A DNA stretch of 64,000 nucleotides, taken from NCBI RefSeq assembly GCF_008831285.2, contig NC_045144.1:15301858-15365857 (forward strand), given 5' to 3'. Positions 10,519 to 21,539 of the stretch are shown here, piece after piece. Position 1 is the stretch's first letter; each line of letters starts with the position of its first letter. A model generated the notes under the pieces. That model did not search any database. It was not told where the DNA came from and saw nothing but the letters and a program-made list of their open reading frames with translations. Both the position numbers and the translations under genes were made by a program. The stretch is from Nymphaea colorata (lineage: Eukaryota; Streptophyta; Magnoliopsida; Nymphaeales; Nymphaeaceae).

Positions 10519-12540
10519 TTGAAGAATGATAATTTAAAAAGAAATATCATTGAGAAGGGCAAGCAAGTATGTGCTTCGAGACAAAGCTCAACAAATGTCC
10601 CAATTAAAGTACATTCCTCTAATGAAACTCCTCTGTATTCGCAATACATTAAAAATAAAGGAATTTCAATAGATGCTTATGAGTGTAAGTGGTGCAAAAA
10701 GATCAAGAGCAAAGTCTTCTACAGTACGAAATGATTTTGATAAGGTAATTATAAATGGTGTGAAAAAAAAATGTAATTACTGCACTACACTATTAAATAG
10801 TGATAAGTGCAGGTAGATTTGCATCATCAATGAAAAGACACAAATGTTTGGCACGTTTTGCTAACAAAAAACAAACGGTTTTAAGTTTTAAATCAAGAGA
10901 GACTTCAGATGTCATGAAGAAGCCTATAAAAATGGGTTCCAATATCGATGTTCAAACAATACGAGAGATAATTGCGAAATTAGTGGCAACTGGAGAGCAC
11001 ACTTTTTCTATAGTGGATAATTGTTCGTTTAGGTTCTTTCTTAGGCTTGTTTTCCTAAGTAGGTGTCATTTCAAGAATGACATTTAGGAAAGATGTAATA
11101 AATTTGTATGAAGATGAAAAGAAGAAATTGAAATAAATCTTGAAAGGTGTTGATAAGATTACTTTAATTACAGATATGTGGACATCAAATCAACAACTTG
11201 GATATATGGCATTAACAGTGCATTTCATTGATAAAGGGTAGAATATGCAACAACGTATCATCAACTTTACTGAAGTTGAGCCACCTTAAATTGGGTTAGT
11301 CTTAGCAAATGTAATTACTAAGTATCTTATATATTGAGAGACTAAAAAAAATTAATATATATTACAGTTGACAGTGCTTCAACAAATGATGTTATGTTAG
11401 AAAATTAAAAGAGAACATGGAAAAAAGCGATGTTGTGTACATATTTTGAATCTGATGGTACAAGATGAGTTGAGTACCATTAAAGATAAAATCATTAGCA
11501 TTAGAGATGCAGTAAAGTATGTCAAAGTTTCATCCTCAAGACTGCATGATTTTGCAGCTACAGCTAGAGAACTGGAAATTTCAATGACAAAGAAGTTAGT
11601 GTTAGATGTATCCACTTGATGAAATTTGACATTTTTTATGTTGGAAACAACTCTTGCATATAAAGATGCTTATGTAAGATATAGGATGCAAGATAAAGAT
11701 GCTTATGCAAGATATAAAGATGTATCCACTCAAGTTTTTCATGATGTTCCACCTTATTTTATGGGTCATCTTATGCAACAATAAACTTATTTCTTCTTGA
11801 AATTTAAATAGCTCAAGAAATATTGCAGGAAAAGGTTGAAAATGAAGTCCGATTTATGAAGGCAACAACAATGAAAATGAAAGAAAAAATTGATAAATAT
11901 TGGAAATCTTGTAACTTGTTAATGACTGTTGCATCCATATTAGATCCACACGTAAAAGTCTCATTATGAGAACTTGTCTTTTTAAAAATTTGTCAATCAA
12001 GAAAAGAAAATGAAGAACAAATGGAAATGATAAAACAAACTTTGCAAGATGTTTATGAAATATATGATCAAATAAATGAAGTTGATGTCAATACTTCTAC
12101 CATATCAACTAATTCATCCAGTATTCAAGGTCGAGATACTCGAGACACACCACTCGGTGAATGAAAACTATTTTTTAAGTTCTTAGGTAAAACTAAGAAT
12201 TTTGCTTTTCAGGTCACCAAATCTGAGATAGACACATATATGGAGGATTGATTAAGCTTGATGACAATGATGATGGTGATGATTCTTTTAATATTTTTGC
12301 AATGGTGGAAGGATAAGCAATTCATGTATCAAATTCTATCACAACTGACACATAATCTGTTGTCAATTCTAATAACTTCTGTTACTTTAGAAAAAACTTT
12401 TAGTACAGGAGGTCAGATTCATAATGATAGTTGTAGTCCACTGATACCAAAACAGTTGAAGCTTTGGTCTGGTTGAATAATTGGGTAAAGAATGATAGTG
12501 ATCCAATGTATGAAGTGTTAACAGAATTAAGTATGTCTTG
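10519..12540 (+). pseudogene. hAT transposase, decayed
   Basis: Pieces of an Ac/RICESLEEPER-type transposase follow each other on the plus strand with stops and frame changes between them. A BED zinc-finger region contains YECKWCKK (about 10676) and SSMKRHKC (about 10827). The DxW catalytic region reads ITDMWTSNQQLGYMALTVHF (about 11169). Next come HILNLMVQDEL (about 11441) and the AVKYVKVSSSRLHDF helix, then KIDKYWKSCNLL with ILDPHVK (about 11890-11960). The C-terminal dimerisation block reads LSILITSVTLEKTFSTGGQ (about 12358-12420), where living relatives have S-V-A-S-E-S-A-F-S-x-G-G. Full-length relatives have about 650-700 residues and this matches in extent. At least six in-frame stops make it non-functional. 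Confidence 0.85.
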
Positions 12541-12714
12541 AAGAAATTGTATCCATTAAATATTTTATGAACCGTTTGTTAGTTGACTATATGTATTTCT
12601 TTCAGGTTGAGAATGTATAAATCATTAAAATGATTTAAGTTGATCTTCTATTTCATTTTTGGTATGTCCATTAAGTTGTTTACATTATTGAAATAATATA
12701 GTATAATTATTAGT

Positions 12715-13275
12715 TATTGTGATTAAGGTTTATTACACTGTTTTGTAGGTCTTATGAATACATAACATATAAGAGCAATGGACATCAAAAATTTTGGCAA
12801 CCACATTATTCTGTAGGTGTGATACTTGTTGCACCATAATTTGTTTGTGGAAGAGATCTTTAATTTGAAAACTTGTTATCATGTTTTCACAAGATAGAAA
12901 TATTCAAATGAGTTCATTTTGTTAAAGGGAATCATAGTTTGCAGGCCCGCAACTACTCTCTTTTAAAGGGTGTCAATTCCATTACTTATATATATATGTG
13001 TGTGTTTGTGTGTGTATATATATATATATATATACACGACAGTGTTAGGTTATTCAACTTTGTGATTTTGATTTGTTACATTGCTTTGTAGGTTTGATGA
13101 AGACATAACATGCAAGAGCAATGAGCATTAAAATTTTGACAACGACATTGTTTTTTAGGTCTCCAACTTGGCAACCACAATGTTCTATCATGTTTTCACA
13201 AGCTAGACATATCCTAATGGATTCATTTTGTTAATGGAAACCATAGTTTTTCATAAAGGCTTGCGGACTCAGCAA
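12715..13275. repeat. Internal direct duplication in hAT 3' part
   Basis: 12715-12970 and 13060-13275 are diverged direct copies, recognisable by GTAGGT followed by ATAACAT, AAGAGCAATG, ATCATGTTTTCACAAG and TTCATTTTGTTAA. They are separated by a TA/TG microsatellite (about 12988-13034). The duplication lies downstream of the transposase. Confidence 0.6.
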
Positions 13276-14029
13276 AGATGCGGGCTTGATAGCATCAACC
13301 GTTGTTCTTGTTTGAATGATGCACATGTTGTTGATCTCGTGATGTAATCTACCATGATAAAAATAGTATTGGTCAATGTTGCACATAATGCATTATTTTG
13401 AAGTTTGGTTTTGTGAATGGAAACAAAGACTAGATAATCGATGGAAGACTTTGTTCTTAATTGTCTTTTCTTAGCTGTCTGAATTGCTAATAACAATGGT
13501 GGTCATTGCAAATTCATGTTCAATAACTATATCATATGCACAGAAAATATTGATTTGCTATATTAAAGGTCATTTTATTGAAATTCTTATGTTATATATT
13601 GTTAGAATAATAACTGCAGTAATTTTTGGTTTTTAATTTGACACTGATTCTGCCATTGCTAGTACCTATATGCTACTTTCTTTTCTCACCAATTCATATT
13701 ATTCTTCAGATGGTTTGTTTCAGTGAGCCATAGCTAATTTGATGGGGGTTGAGATTATTATATGCTAGCTTGATGACTGCAGTATAAATTCATGCATAAA
13801 CAGTTGTTAGCCTCAAATTTTGTAATAGAATGATCTGAAAAAAAGGTTGGTTAGAGTCAATTGTCTTAGTTGATTCCACTACTTTTTCAACGTTAAGTTG
13901 TCCTATTACTAATGATATATGATGTATATCTAATTGCACATTCGAGCAAAAAAAGCTCATTCAAGTTTGACGTTAAGCTATCCTTTGGTAGTATATTGAA
14001 GTTAATTAATTATGTAAGTTTTTACAAAA

Positions 14030-14266
14030 GCTCATTCAAGTTTCTCAAGCCTTGATCGAGTCGAGCTCGATTTATGGCAAAGTAATAGTCCATATATTCA
14101 AACGAGTTTGTCGATCCTTAATCGAGTCAAGCTTGAGCTCAACACATAACTGCCGAGTTGAGCTTAAGCTGCTTCCTTCGAGCTATTCTCAAGCTCCAGG
14201 TTTCATTAGTCGAGCCGAGCTCGAGTTGGCTGAAGTCGGACTCGACTCGGCTCGTGTTCATCCCTA
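14030..14266. repeat. hAT right terminus with subterminal repeats
   Basis: Dense GAGTCGAGCTCGA, GAGCTTGAGCTC and CGACTCGGCTCG words lead to the terminal inverted repeat ending CTCGTGTTCATCCCTA. They mirror the left end at 6348-6560. The long frames on both strands in this region come from these repeats. Confidence 0.7.
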
Positions 14267-14274
14267 AACAGAAG

Positions 14275-15850
14275 GGAAAAAAGTGGGTTACGGGGATTAC
14301 ATCCAGACAACATACACATATGTGGTCCAAGGTTCAAATTATTTTGGTCACCGTGATGTTTTGATATGGCAACTTTTATGGACTGCAAATGTGAGACCCG
14401 AGTAGCTCCGCTAAGCAAGGGAGAAGCCAAATTTCTGTTTTTATGAAGCATTTTATATAGTTAATGAATTTTCAATTGACCGTAGGGCAGTAAGACAGGT
14501 CTCGTGAGGCAGTCTTATATAATTAGATCCACATCCCAACATGTGAATTAAAGATTTGTGGATCCAGCATACACAGGGCTCTATTTCATATTGCCAATCT
14601 TGGGACACTTGTGAAGTGTCCTTGCTGCTGCCAAGGGCTTTTACATATGTTAACGTCGTTTCTTCCTAAGTAAACATTAAAAAAAAAAGTTAAAAACAAA
14701 AGGAGAAAAAAGCGACTTTCACTGCACGTTGCAAATCTTGGCCTCTATTTTGCAGATCTCAGCCAAGACGCATAACCAAAATAGGCATGCGGCTTAATGG
14801 CCATGTCACGTGGACTTGTGAAACTTTATGTTTTATTTTCCTTTAATTTGAGCTTGGAAAAACCATGTTCTCATTCAAATACAAAATGAGCCCCAAATTG
14901 ATAAAAAAACTAAAATGAATTATTTATATATAAACTATTTTGAACCAAAGACATGTATATTTTTTAACCTTATGAACAACGTAGCCGCAGACGTTGTTTC
15001 TAAGTCCTCAAATTAGCCAACAACATTTTTTCATCGAGGAAGAAGGATCCGTCATTATACGAATGAAAAGTGAGTGAACAATAAAAAGTCGGACTCAAAT
15101 TTAAAATATCATATAAATATGAAGCATTTGTAGGTGGTAACAATATTATCTTTTCTCTAAATAATTGTATTTTTATAATGAATTCTCGACGACGTGAACA
15201 AGTGGTTTTTCTAATGTTTAGGGATTTGCTTGTCTTCCTCAAAGTGACCAACTGGCACTCCTTTATTATAGAAAAGAAAAACCTCTATTATCATCCCAAA
15301 AAAAAAACGACCCCCAAATAAAATTGAATGCATCCAAAAAAAACGAAAAATGAGATGCTGGAAAATGCATTGATATATATATGTATACTCCGGTTATCTA
15401 GATTCAACCAACTATCTAAAACAAGTGAATGGTTGACACAAAACCATAGCAAAAAGGTTGTAAACTAATATTAGATGACAAACATACCCATCGCCTTTTT
15501 GTCCTTACTTTTCTCTTAAGTGTCCATCATGTTGGATTGGATGCTGCAAATTAGATGGATGGGTAACACTAAAAAGCTAGAATTACAATTCTATTTTTCT
15601 ATTTAGATATATTGATAATAACAATAATAATAAAATTTAGCTTTGCTTTGTTGGAATCAAGTTTAGCTTTTCTTTGTTAGAACAAATTTCGGTTGCCTAA
15701 TTTGTGAACAACGGTTCTTCTGTCGTGGCGGGGCCATTCTAACGCCCAACTCTTTAATATGAAAAATTGGGTAAAAGCACAAAAATTTCTAATGAAACTA
15801 TGTAAAAAAATTTCTTGTAAGAAGGCGTACTAGAATTCCAAAGGCTGTAG
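14275..15850. other. Spacer with no recognised gene
   Basis: AT-rich unique-looking sequence. I saw no exon, RNA gene or transposon end. The 83-codon minus frame at 15000-15251 is AT-driven and shows no motif. Confidence 0.55.
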
Positions 15851-15859
15851 GTTCGAATG

Positions 15860-16229
15860 TATTGTCTACTGGCTATTTTTATGCAGATGACCTTATCCTC
15901 ATGTGTAACGTAGAGGCAGGAAGTGTACAGTGCATTAAAGAGGAACTCTCAAGCATTTAGTGAAAAATGTTGATTGTGTGTGAATTCTCAAAAATCTGTG
16001 GTGATTCCTTTCCACGTTGACAGGCATTTGAGTGAAGATCTTATTTAGATGTTTATGTTTAGAGCGGACGTACTATCCCAATTAAGTGTTTGGGATTACT
16101 TAAGTTTTTACGGGAAAATGAAAGTGGCCCATTGTGAGGAGTTGGTGGTTAAAGTTTCAAAAACACTTGCGCAATGGAAAAGCCGCTTGCTTTCCTATTC
16201 TGGGAAATTATGTTTGGTAAAACATGTAA
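15860..16229 (+). pseudogene. LINE reverse transcriptase fragment
   Basis: The translation shows the reverse transcriptase active-site box FYADDLILM at about 15877-15903, then, after stops and a frame change, a stretch with HCEELVVKVSKTLAQWKSRL followed by LSYSGKLCLVKHV. This is the conserved order in plant L1-like elements: YADD, then the K-x-W-K-x-R-x-L-S-x-A-G-x-x-x-L-I-K block about 100 residues later. Only about 120 codons survive. The fragment ends exactly where a CACTA-like terminus begins. Confidence 0.8.
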
Positions 16230-16820
16230 CACTACAAAAAAGGGAATCTTTACTTACGGGCAAAAACGGCCAGTATTGGGTAACAAAGTGTCAGTATAAG
16301 TATTATTGATGGATCCCTCCCTCTTTCAGGCTACATTCTGTCAGTAAAACTTTTACTAACAGCAATATAGGACGTCATTATAACTAACTACAAGGATACA
16401 CCGTCCCTAAAATATGTGATATTTACTAACAGAGACTGTAAGTGAATGAAGACATTTACCGACAGTAAAACCCGTCACAATTGGTTTCTTTATATTAAGG
16501 TCGACCTAGTATGTTAGTAAACTTAACACTGGTGGGTGTATAAGCCGTCGTTACATGGTGACATAACACTGACGGTTATGTAAGCCGTGGTAGCATAGTC
16601 CGGATAACAAGAAACTTTACTAGTAGCTACGGTTCACAAACCGTCGTTATTGGTTAAATGAAATGGATCTGATATTGCTGGACCAGTTCCCAAATGAAGA
16701 TAAAAATTAAATAAGGGTTTTCGTACAGACCATTTTTCTCTTCCCTCGCCTCCCCTTTTCCATTTTCCCCCTCCAGGTTCATCGCCTCCGTCGTCATCGC
16801 CCAGGTTCCTTCACCGTAAA
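16230..16820. mobile_element. CACTA-like (En/Spm) terminus, truncated
   Basis: Begins CACTACAAAAAAGGG, the canonical plant CACTA end, and continues with subterminal words repeated in both orientations: GTCAGTAAA, CTGACGGTTATGTAAGCCGT and ACCGTCGTTA. A C- and T-rich stretch near 16740-16810 could be the usual leader. No transposase and no matching second end are seen, so only one terminus remains. The other boundary is estimated from where the unit repeat at 16830 begins. Confidence 0.65.
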
Positions 16821-16829
16821 ATATAGGTC

Positions 16830-16869
16830 TGGTTTTGTCCCTGACATAATTTCTACCCGTAGCTAATAC

Positions 16870-16915
<46 letters not shown>

Positions 16916-18235
16916 ATGGCTTAGAAAGATCAGGTGGCTTCTCTCAAAGGACGCAGCCTTGAGTTGTCTCTCAAAACATGATAATTTAATTTTATAACCT
17001 TCAATTTGTGTTATGATACAGGGAAACTATTGGGTTTTACGTTGTAAACAGACAAATAATGACAAATCAAATTGGAATTCAAACTCTACAACAATCTTTT
17101 GTAGGATAAAGACGATAAACTTCCTTCCATATTTGAGTTCATAATATTTGTCAAAAGCGCTACAGATCTAGATAAGACGGGATAATTTAGCCTAATAATA
17201 TAGTAAATTCAAAGGAACCTTATTTCTCCATAAAATCAAGAAATACACCCCTATTTCCTGTATATTAGACAAATGGTTCTGCAGTTTTCTGCTAACATTG
17301 AACATGCATAACATGTGCTAAATGGTACTGCCCATTGTTTCCTCCTTTTCCTTCGCAATATATAATACTAAATTTTGAGTACAGTAATGTTATTTCAGTT
17401 GGATTTTTAACTGCAAGATAAACATGAGTAAGAAACTGGTAGGACGCCCCTGCGCCTCAAGGCATCGCCCATGTCCTGTCTCGACTGACTCCTAGACAGG
17501 CACGTATCAGAAACATAGTTTTTAAAAGGGCAAAAAGGAAATTATAAAAATGTCAAAACTAAAAAATGTACATACTTTTATAAAAAATTTCTGAAATATC
17601 TCAACCCCCTTCTTTCTGTTTTTAGTACGTATTTGTTGCGTGCACAAAGGTGTGCATGAGCCTCGATCATATTTCAAACACGTTACATTATCATAACATA
17701 GTGAATTCGAAGGAACCTTCCTTCCTTTAGGTGCAAGATGGCAAGACAGTATTGTAGGCTTCATGGGTAAGAAGCATCGCAAATAGGTCTTCAAGAGATA
17801 TGCAGTGGATATATGATTATTTAAAGTAGAACAAAGGGACTGGTAAGCATTTTCCCAAGTTCTTTACGTCTGAAAGTGATCAGGAACTGAAGTCAGATTT
17901 GGAATGGTCGCAAAAGGCATCATAGTTAAGTGAGTCCAGCGTGTATAGATAAGGGTCCGTCGTAAGAATTCTAGTGTTTCGTCGACAAGGTGTGGGCCCG
18001 AGAGATGGACAAAGGAAATTTTTAGGACAGGAAGGAATTATAAAAATGTCAAAAGTAAAAATTATACATACATATTTTTACACAAGGTTTCTACAATATC
18101 CCAACCTAGTTATGTAGACTATGTTGTTGAAAGTTCTTTCTTCATTTTCATTCCTACAAAAAGCATACTATGAATATTTTCACCGGTATAGGTCAATCAC
18201 TTTAGAAAACACAACATCATTAAAAAGCTTGGTGG
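16830..18235. repeat. Upstream repeat block R (copy 1)
   Basis: No gene. The block starts with a phrase near TTTTGTCCCTGA that recurs at 27830 and 43335, continues through TCTCAAAGGACGCAGC and CTTCCTTCCATATT, and carries two copies (about 17525 and 18030) of an AT-rich motif with ATTATAAAAATGTCAAAA. Related blocks precede unit III (27830-30080) and unit V (43335-46100), so it is part of the ancestral PP2 duplication unit. Confidence 0.6.
16873..16912. repeat. (TA)n microsatellite
   Basis: TA run of about 20 repeats at the start of the segment that also precedes units III and V, at 27890-27910 (mixed CA/TA) and 43374-43413. Confidence 0.9.
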
Positions 18236-19079
18236 AAACAAGGCAGGGGTGGAGCCACAAATTTTTGTCTATGGACAAAAAATATATAGGTAACAAATTT
18301 CAGTAGGTCTTGGTGGAGTTAACTGCGTCTGATGGGGCTGATCCATATAATTAGATTCAAATATACCCAAATCCAATCATTAAAAACATAGTTTTAGAGT
18401 TGTGTCCATGGGGCATGCGGCCCACGCAGCCCACAGTGCTTACCTCCGCCCCTCGAAACCGCAACTTGTCGATGTGTTTGATGAGTCATTGGCGCTTGCT
18501 AATACCAGAGATTGGTGGGCTTTCTCTATCATAAATGCTTTATCTTTTCAACTAATACATGCAATAATCATTTAAAAAGGAAAGCTCAGATTTGGAGTGG
18601 ACGCAAAAGGCAGAGATAATCTTAAAAGTATGCCCACAAGGCAAGGATATAGCATGGCAAAATTAATCTGTATTATAAGTGGGAACATAAGGTCGACCTG
18701 CTGGCTGGAAAACAAGATGTAGTTCTCTACGCGATGATCAGTTGGTTCTGCATTAGTGAGTCCAGCATGCATATTGGATATATAGGAGATATGATTCCGT
18801 TCTAGTCTTTGCGGAGGAAGTAGTCTGATCGAACGGTAGTCAAGAAAGAAGAGCTGGGACTTATCTTATCATGAAGGAGTTGTTTCTCTCACAATGCGGT
18901 GGGAACATTATTCTTCTTCTACCGAATTGGATCAAGGCACGCAACTAATCCATTAGTTGCCAACTTTAGACTGGGTCGTCTCTTAATGAGAATAAAACAT
19001 GAACAATCACTGCATCAACCTAACTCGGTCTTAAATAATGTGGTTTCTTAACAAAGCAAAAACTCTCTGTAGTGGTCAA

Positions 19080-19144
19080 CTGCAGCGGGTCATTAATTTT
19101 ATAGCCATTTTGCCAAATGGTAGAAAAAGCACTCCTATATAAAG
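19080..19144 (+). promoter_or_regulatory. Core promoter of PP2 gene 2
   Basis: Conserved block CTGCAGCGGGTCATT followed 20 bp later by TTTTGCCAAA, then TATATAAA at 19137-19144, about 100 bp before the start ATG. The same order occurs upstream of genes 1, 4 and 5. Confidence 0.5.
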
Positions 19145-19242
19145 GTCATCATACTATGCTATAGATCACCAATCTTGTCAGCCTAATTCTCAGGCCCCCT
19201 TTGCCTTTTTCTAGCTTGATTTCTGCTTGCCCTTTGCCTGCC

Positions 19243-19384
19243 ATGACCATGTTCCAATCTTTCGTCCTATCTCCCAAGTCTGTCTGGATTTGCTGGGCAG
19301 AAGATCCCCAATATTGGAGGGTGTCCCCTATGCTGAATTCACGGTATATTGAACACCAACAAGCCCTTCTCTTCCCCACCTTTG

Positions 19385-19440
<56 letters not shown>

Positions 19441-20463
19441 GATGAATTGGTTCTTGTTTCAATCAAGCTTTTCCTCCTTGTTTTTCAGCTCAGTTATTAT
19501 TTATTAATTGTTGGCCATTAATTATTGTCGCAATATTGATTCAATCATGTAAGTCATGAACGCCACCAGCTATACATCGACCTAAACTTTAGTTAGGTCT
19601 CTTGAATTTAATTTTACCTTTTCTTGTTTCAATTTTTTTGCTTTTCAAAAAATCCCCAATGACCAAAGAACAACATTTTCATTTGGTTGGATCTCAGCAA
19701 TTTGCCGAAGGCCGGTTTGTCCAAGAGCCGGTCAACTAAAAAAACCAATTTTGCTTATGCCCTCTATTTTGCTTATATATTATAATAAAAGACGTGCAGC
19801 TTTAGCAAGTTACAGACTACTTGGATGCACGGCCCTTGATTTAGATTAGTTGCTTACTGCAATGAAGATAGTCTGCAAGGGAACTGCATCTCTGAGTGGA
19901 TTAATGACAATATCTTTATGTCCGACCGATTGAGATCACATGCATCTAAAATAGCACGAAGTACTCTATTAATATGATGATTGATTGATCGATAATGGTA
20001 TCGAATCTTTAAACTTCAAAAAATTATAGACTTATCCGTGATTATTTCCTCGTCGTTTTGTGAATCCCGTTGTGGCAGGTTTTCACAGAAAGCAGAGCTC
20101 TTAGACGTCTGCTGGCTGCAGATCCGGGGCACATTTGATACAGCAATTCTCGACAAAGACACCACATATTCAGTCCTGTATTTCTTCAAACACAATGATC
20201 CAGCAACAGGTCTGGAAAGCCCAGCAGAGGTTTCTCTCTCACAGAAAGATGGGAGCATAATCTGCAGCCGGAAGGTGCATCTGAACCCCGGCAGCCCCGA
20301 CCTGATAAAACAAGAAGGAGAGGAATGGCTGGCAGTTGAGGTGGGCAAGTTTCAGCCGGCCAAAGTTAGTCGCGAGATCACTGCTAATCTGCTGGACGGC
20401 ACCACTCACTGGAAGACTGGCCTCGTGTTTGCTGGGGTGGAGATTCGTGCTGTCTCCGCTTGA
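19243..20463 (+). CDS. PP2-type lectin (phloem protein 2-like), gene 2
   Basis: Exon 1 is 19243-19343, the intron 19344-20078 (GTATAT to GGCAG) and exon 2 20079-20463; 161 residues, all PP2 domain. The blocks are WAEDPQYWRV (exon 1), AELLDVCWLQIRGTFDT, TYSVLYFFKHND, KVHLNPGSPDLI, EEWLAVEVGKF and GLVFAGVEIR. The start is the first ATG of the frame, about 100 bp after a TATA box; a second in-frame ATG two codons on could also serve. It is the mirror copy of gene 1, transcribed away from it. Expected role, from family knowledge, is carbohydrate binding in phloem or in stress responses. No F-box, so not an SCF subunit. It differs by synonymous changes only from the surviving part of gene 3. Confidence 0.9.
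19389..19438. repeat. (TA)n microsatellite in gene 2 intron
   Basis: TA run at the place matching 3183-3236 in gene 1; the slight length difference is typical of slippage after duplication. Confidence 0.95.
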
Positions 20464-20564
20464 TGTTTATAAGAACGATAACACAACTTTGGATCGGAGG
20501 TCCTACAGCGTCCGTTTGCTTTCACGTGTCGATCAATATTGTCGTGCTGTGTTTGTATGATGGT

Positions 20565-20570
20565 AATAAA
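20565..20570 (+). terminator. poly(A) signal of PP2 gene 2
   Basis: AATAAA about 100 bp after the stop codon; a second AATAAA lies near 20718. Both are shared with genes 1 and 3. Confidence 0.55.
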
Positions 20571-21539
20571 GTGGGGATGTGTAGACCCACATTGTATTAG
20601 ATTTGTGTATTTTAGATGGCTGTGGATTCCAAAATCACCAGGTCCAACAAACATGAATTTGGGTCCTAGACCAACTGGTACTGTTTGTTTCTGATCATGT
20701 GTCGTGTTGTTTCCTGAAAAATAAAGTGAATCGTTGATTTTCCTTAATTTGCATTTCATTATGTTTTAGGGTTTTGCTCACTGGATTCCGTAAGCAGCCA
20801 TGTATTGAGCATGGAACGTATTTATGATTACAATAATTAAAATGAATACCTGCAGATGTAATTACAAGTTATAAATTCATTCAACAAACTACTTAAATCG
20901 TGTTCATATAAATTCACAGTCTGGACAGTCTCAAAAAACCCCAGAAGTTCTTATAAGCTTGACCTAAATAGCAAGTTGCCAACGTGTTTGATGGTGATTG
21001 GTTGTCTTTGGTTACGGATTGCTGGGCTTTGTCCACCAATAAAGTTTTGCCTGGACAGCACCACCCGTTGCCCATGGACACTGTTCTTTTAATTCAAATG
21101 GTTGTTTGTGAATCCAATCCAAAAGTCAAGTGATTCAGTCAACTAATAGCTGCATCAAATTAGAAAAACAAAGGAATGATAACATGTTTCCAGATATAAA
21201 AAATTGGGCGAGGGCTTTGGCTTTTTGTCGAGCAATAAAAAACCCCACCCCGCTCACCCGAAATTTAACAGAAAAGAGGAACGTTAAAATCATAAATGGC
21301 CCCAACGATAACATGTTATAATTTATTGTGTAAAAAACAAGAAAAGAAAAAACTACCTTATAAAAAAAGTGTGCTTGTACTCTTTAAAAAACGTTTTATG
21401 GAGGCTGTAATTAAAGTCATCTAGTGTTTTTCCCAGACAAAAAGCTGAAGAAAACTTGACTGTCGTCATCTTATTACAGCGATTCGATGGAGAAAGGTTC
21501 GATTCTTGTGAGGCACTGAATCGGCGGATCCTGGTTGAC

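Larger units (their letters stand above)
6348..14266 (+). mobile_element. hAT-superfamily transposon, about 7.9 kb, inactive
   Basis: The ends are similar inverted repeats: TGGGGTGAACAACGAG at the left and, on the reverse strand, TAGGGATGAACACGAG at the right. They are flanked by an 8-bp duplication, AACAGAGG (6340-6347) and AACAGAAG (14267-14274), one base apart. Eight-base target duplications are diagnostic of hAT elements. Both ends carry clustered GAGTCGAGCTCGAG-like words as subterminal repeats, and a decayed hAT transposase sits between them. The element also holds host-derived fragments (receptor-like kinase, BRAP2/BRIZ RING exon). Transposase decay and the mismatched duplication indicate an old, immobile copy. 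Confidence 0.78.
18236..20940. repeat. Right arm of large inverted repeat with unit I
   Basis: Mirror image of about 1740-4800, covering promoter, both exons, intron and 3' region of the PP2 gene. The arms differ by scattered single bases and by the extra 365 bp at 4245-4610. Separation between arms is about 13.4 kb. Confidence 0.85.
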
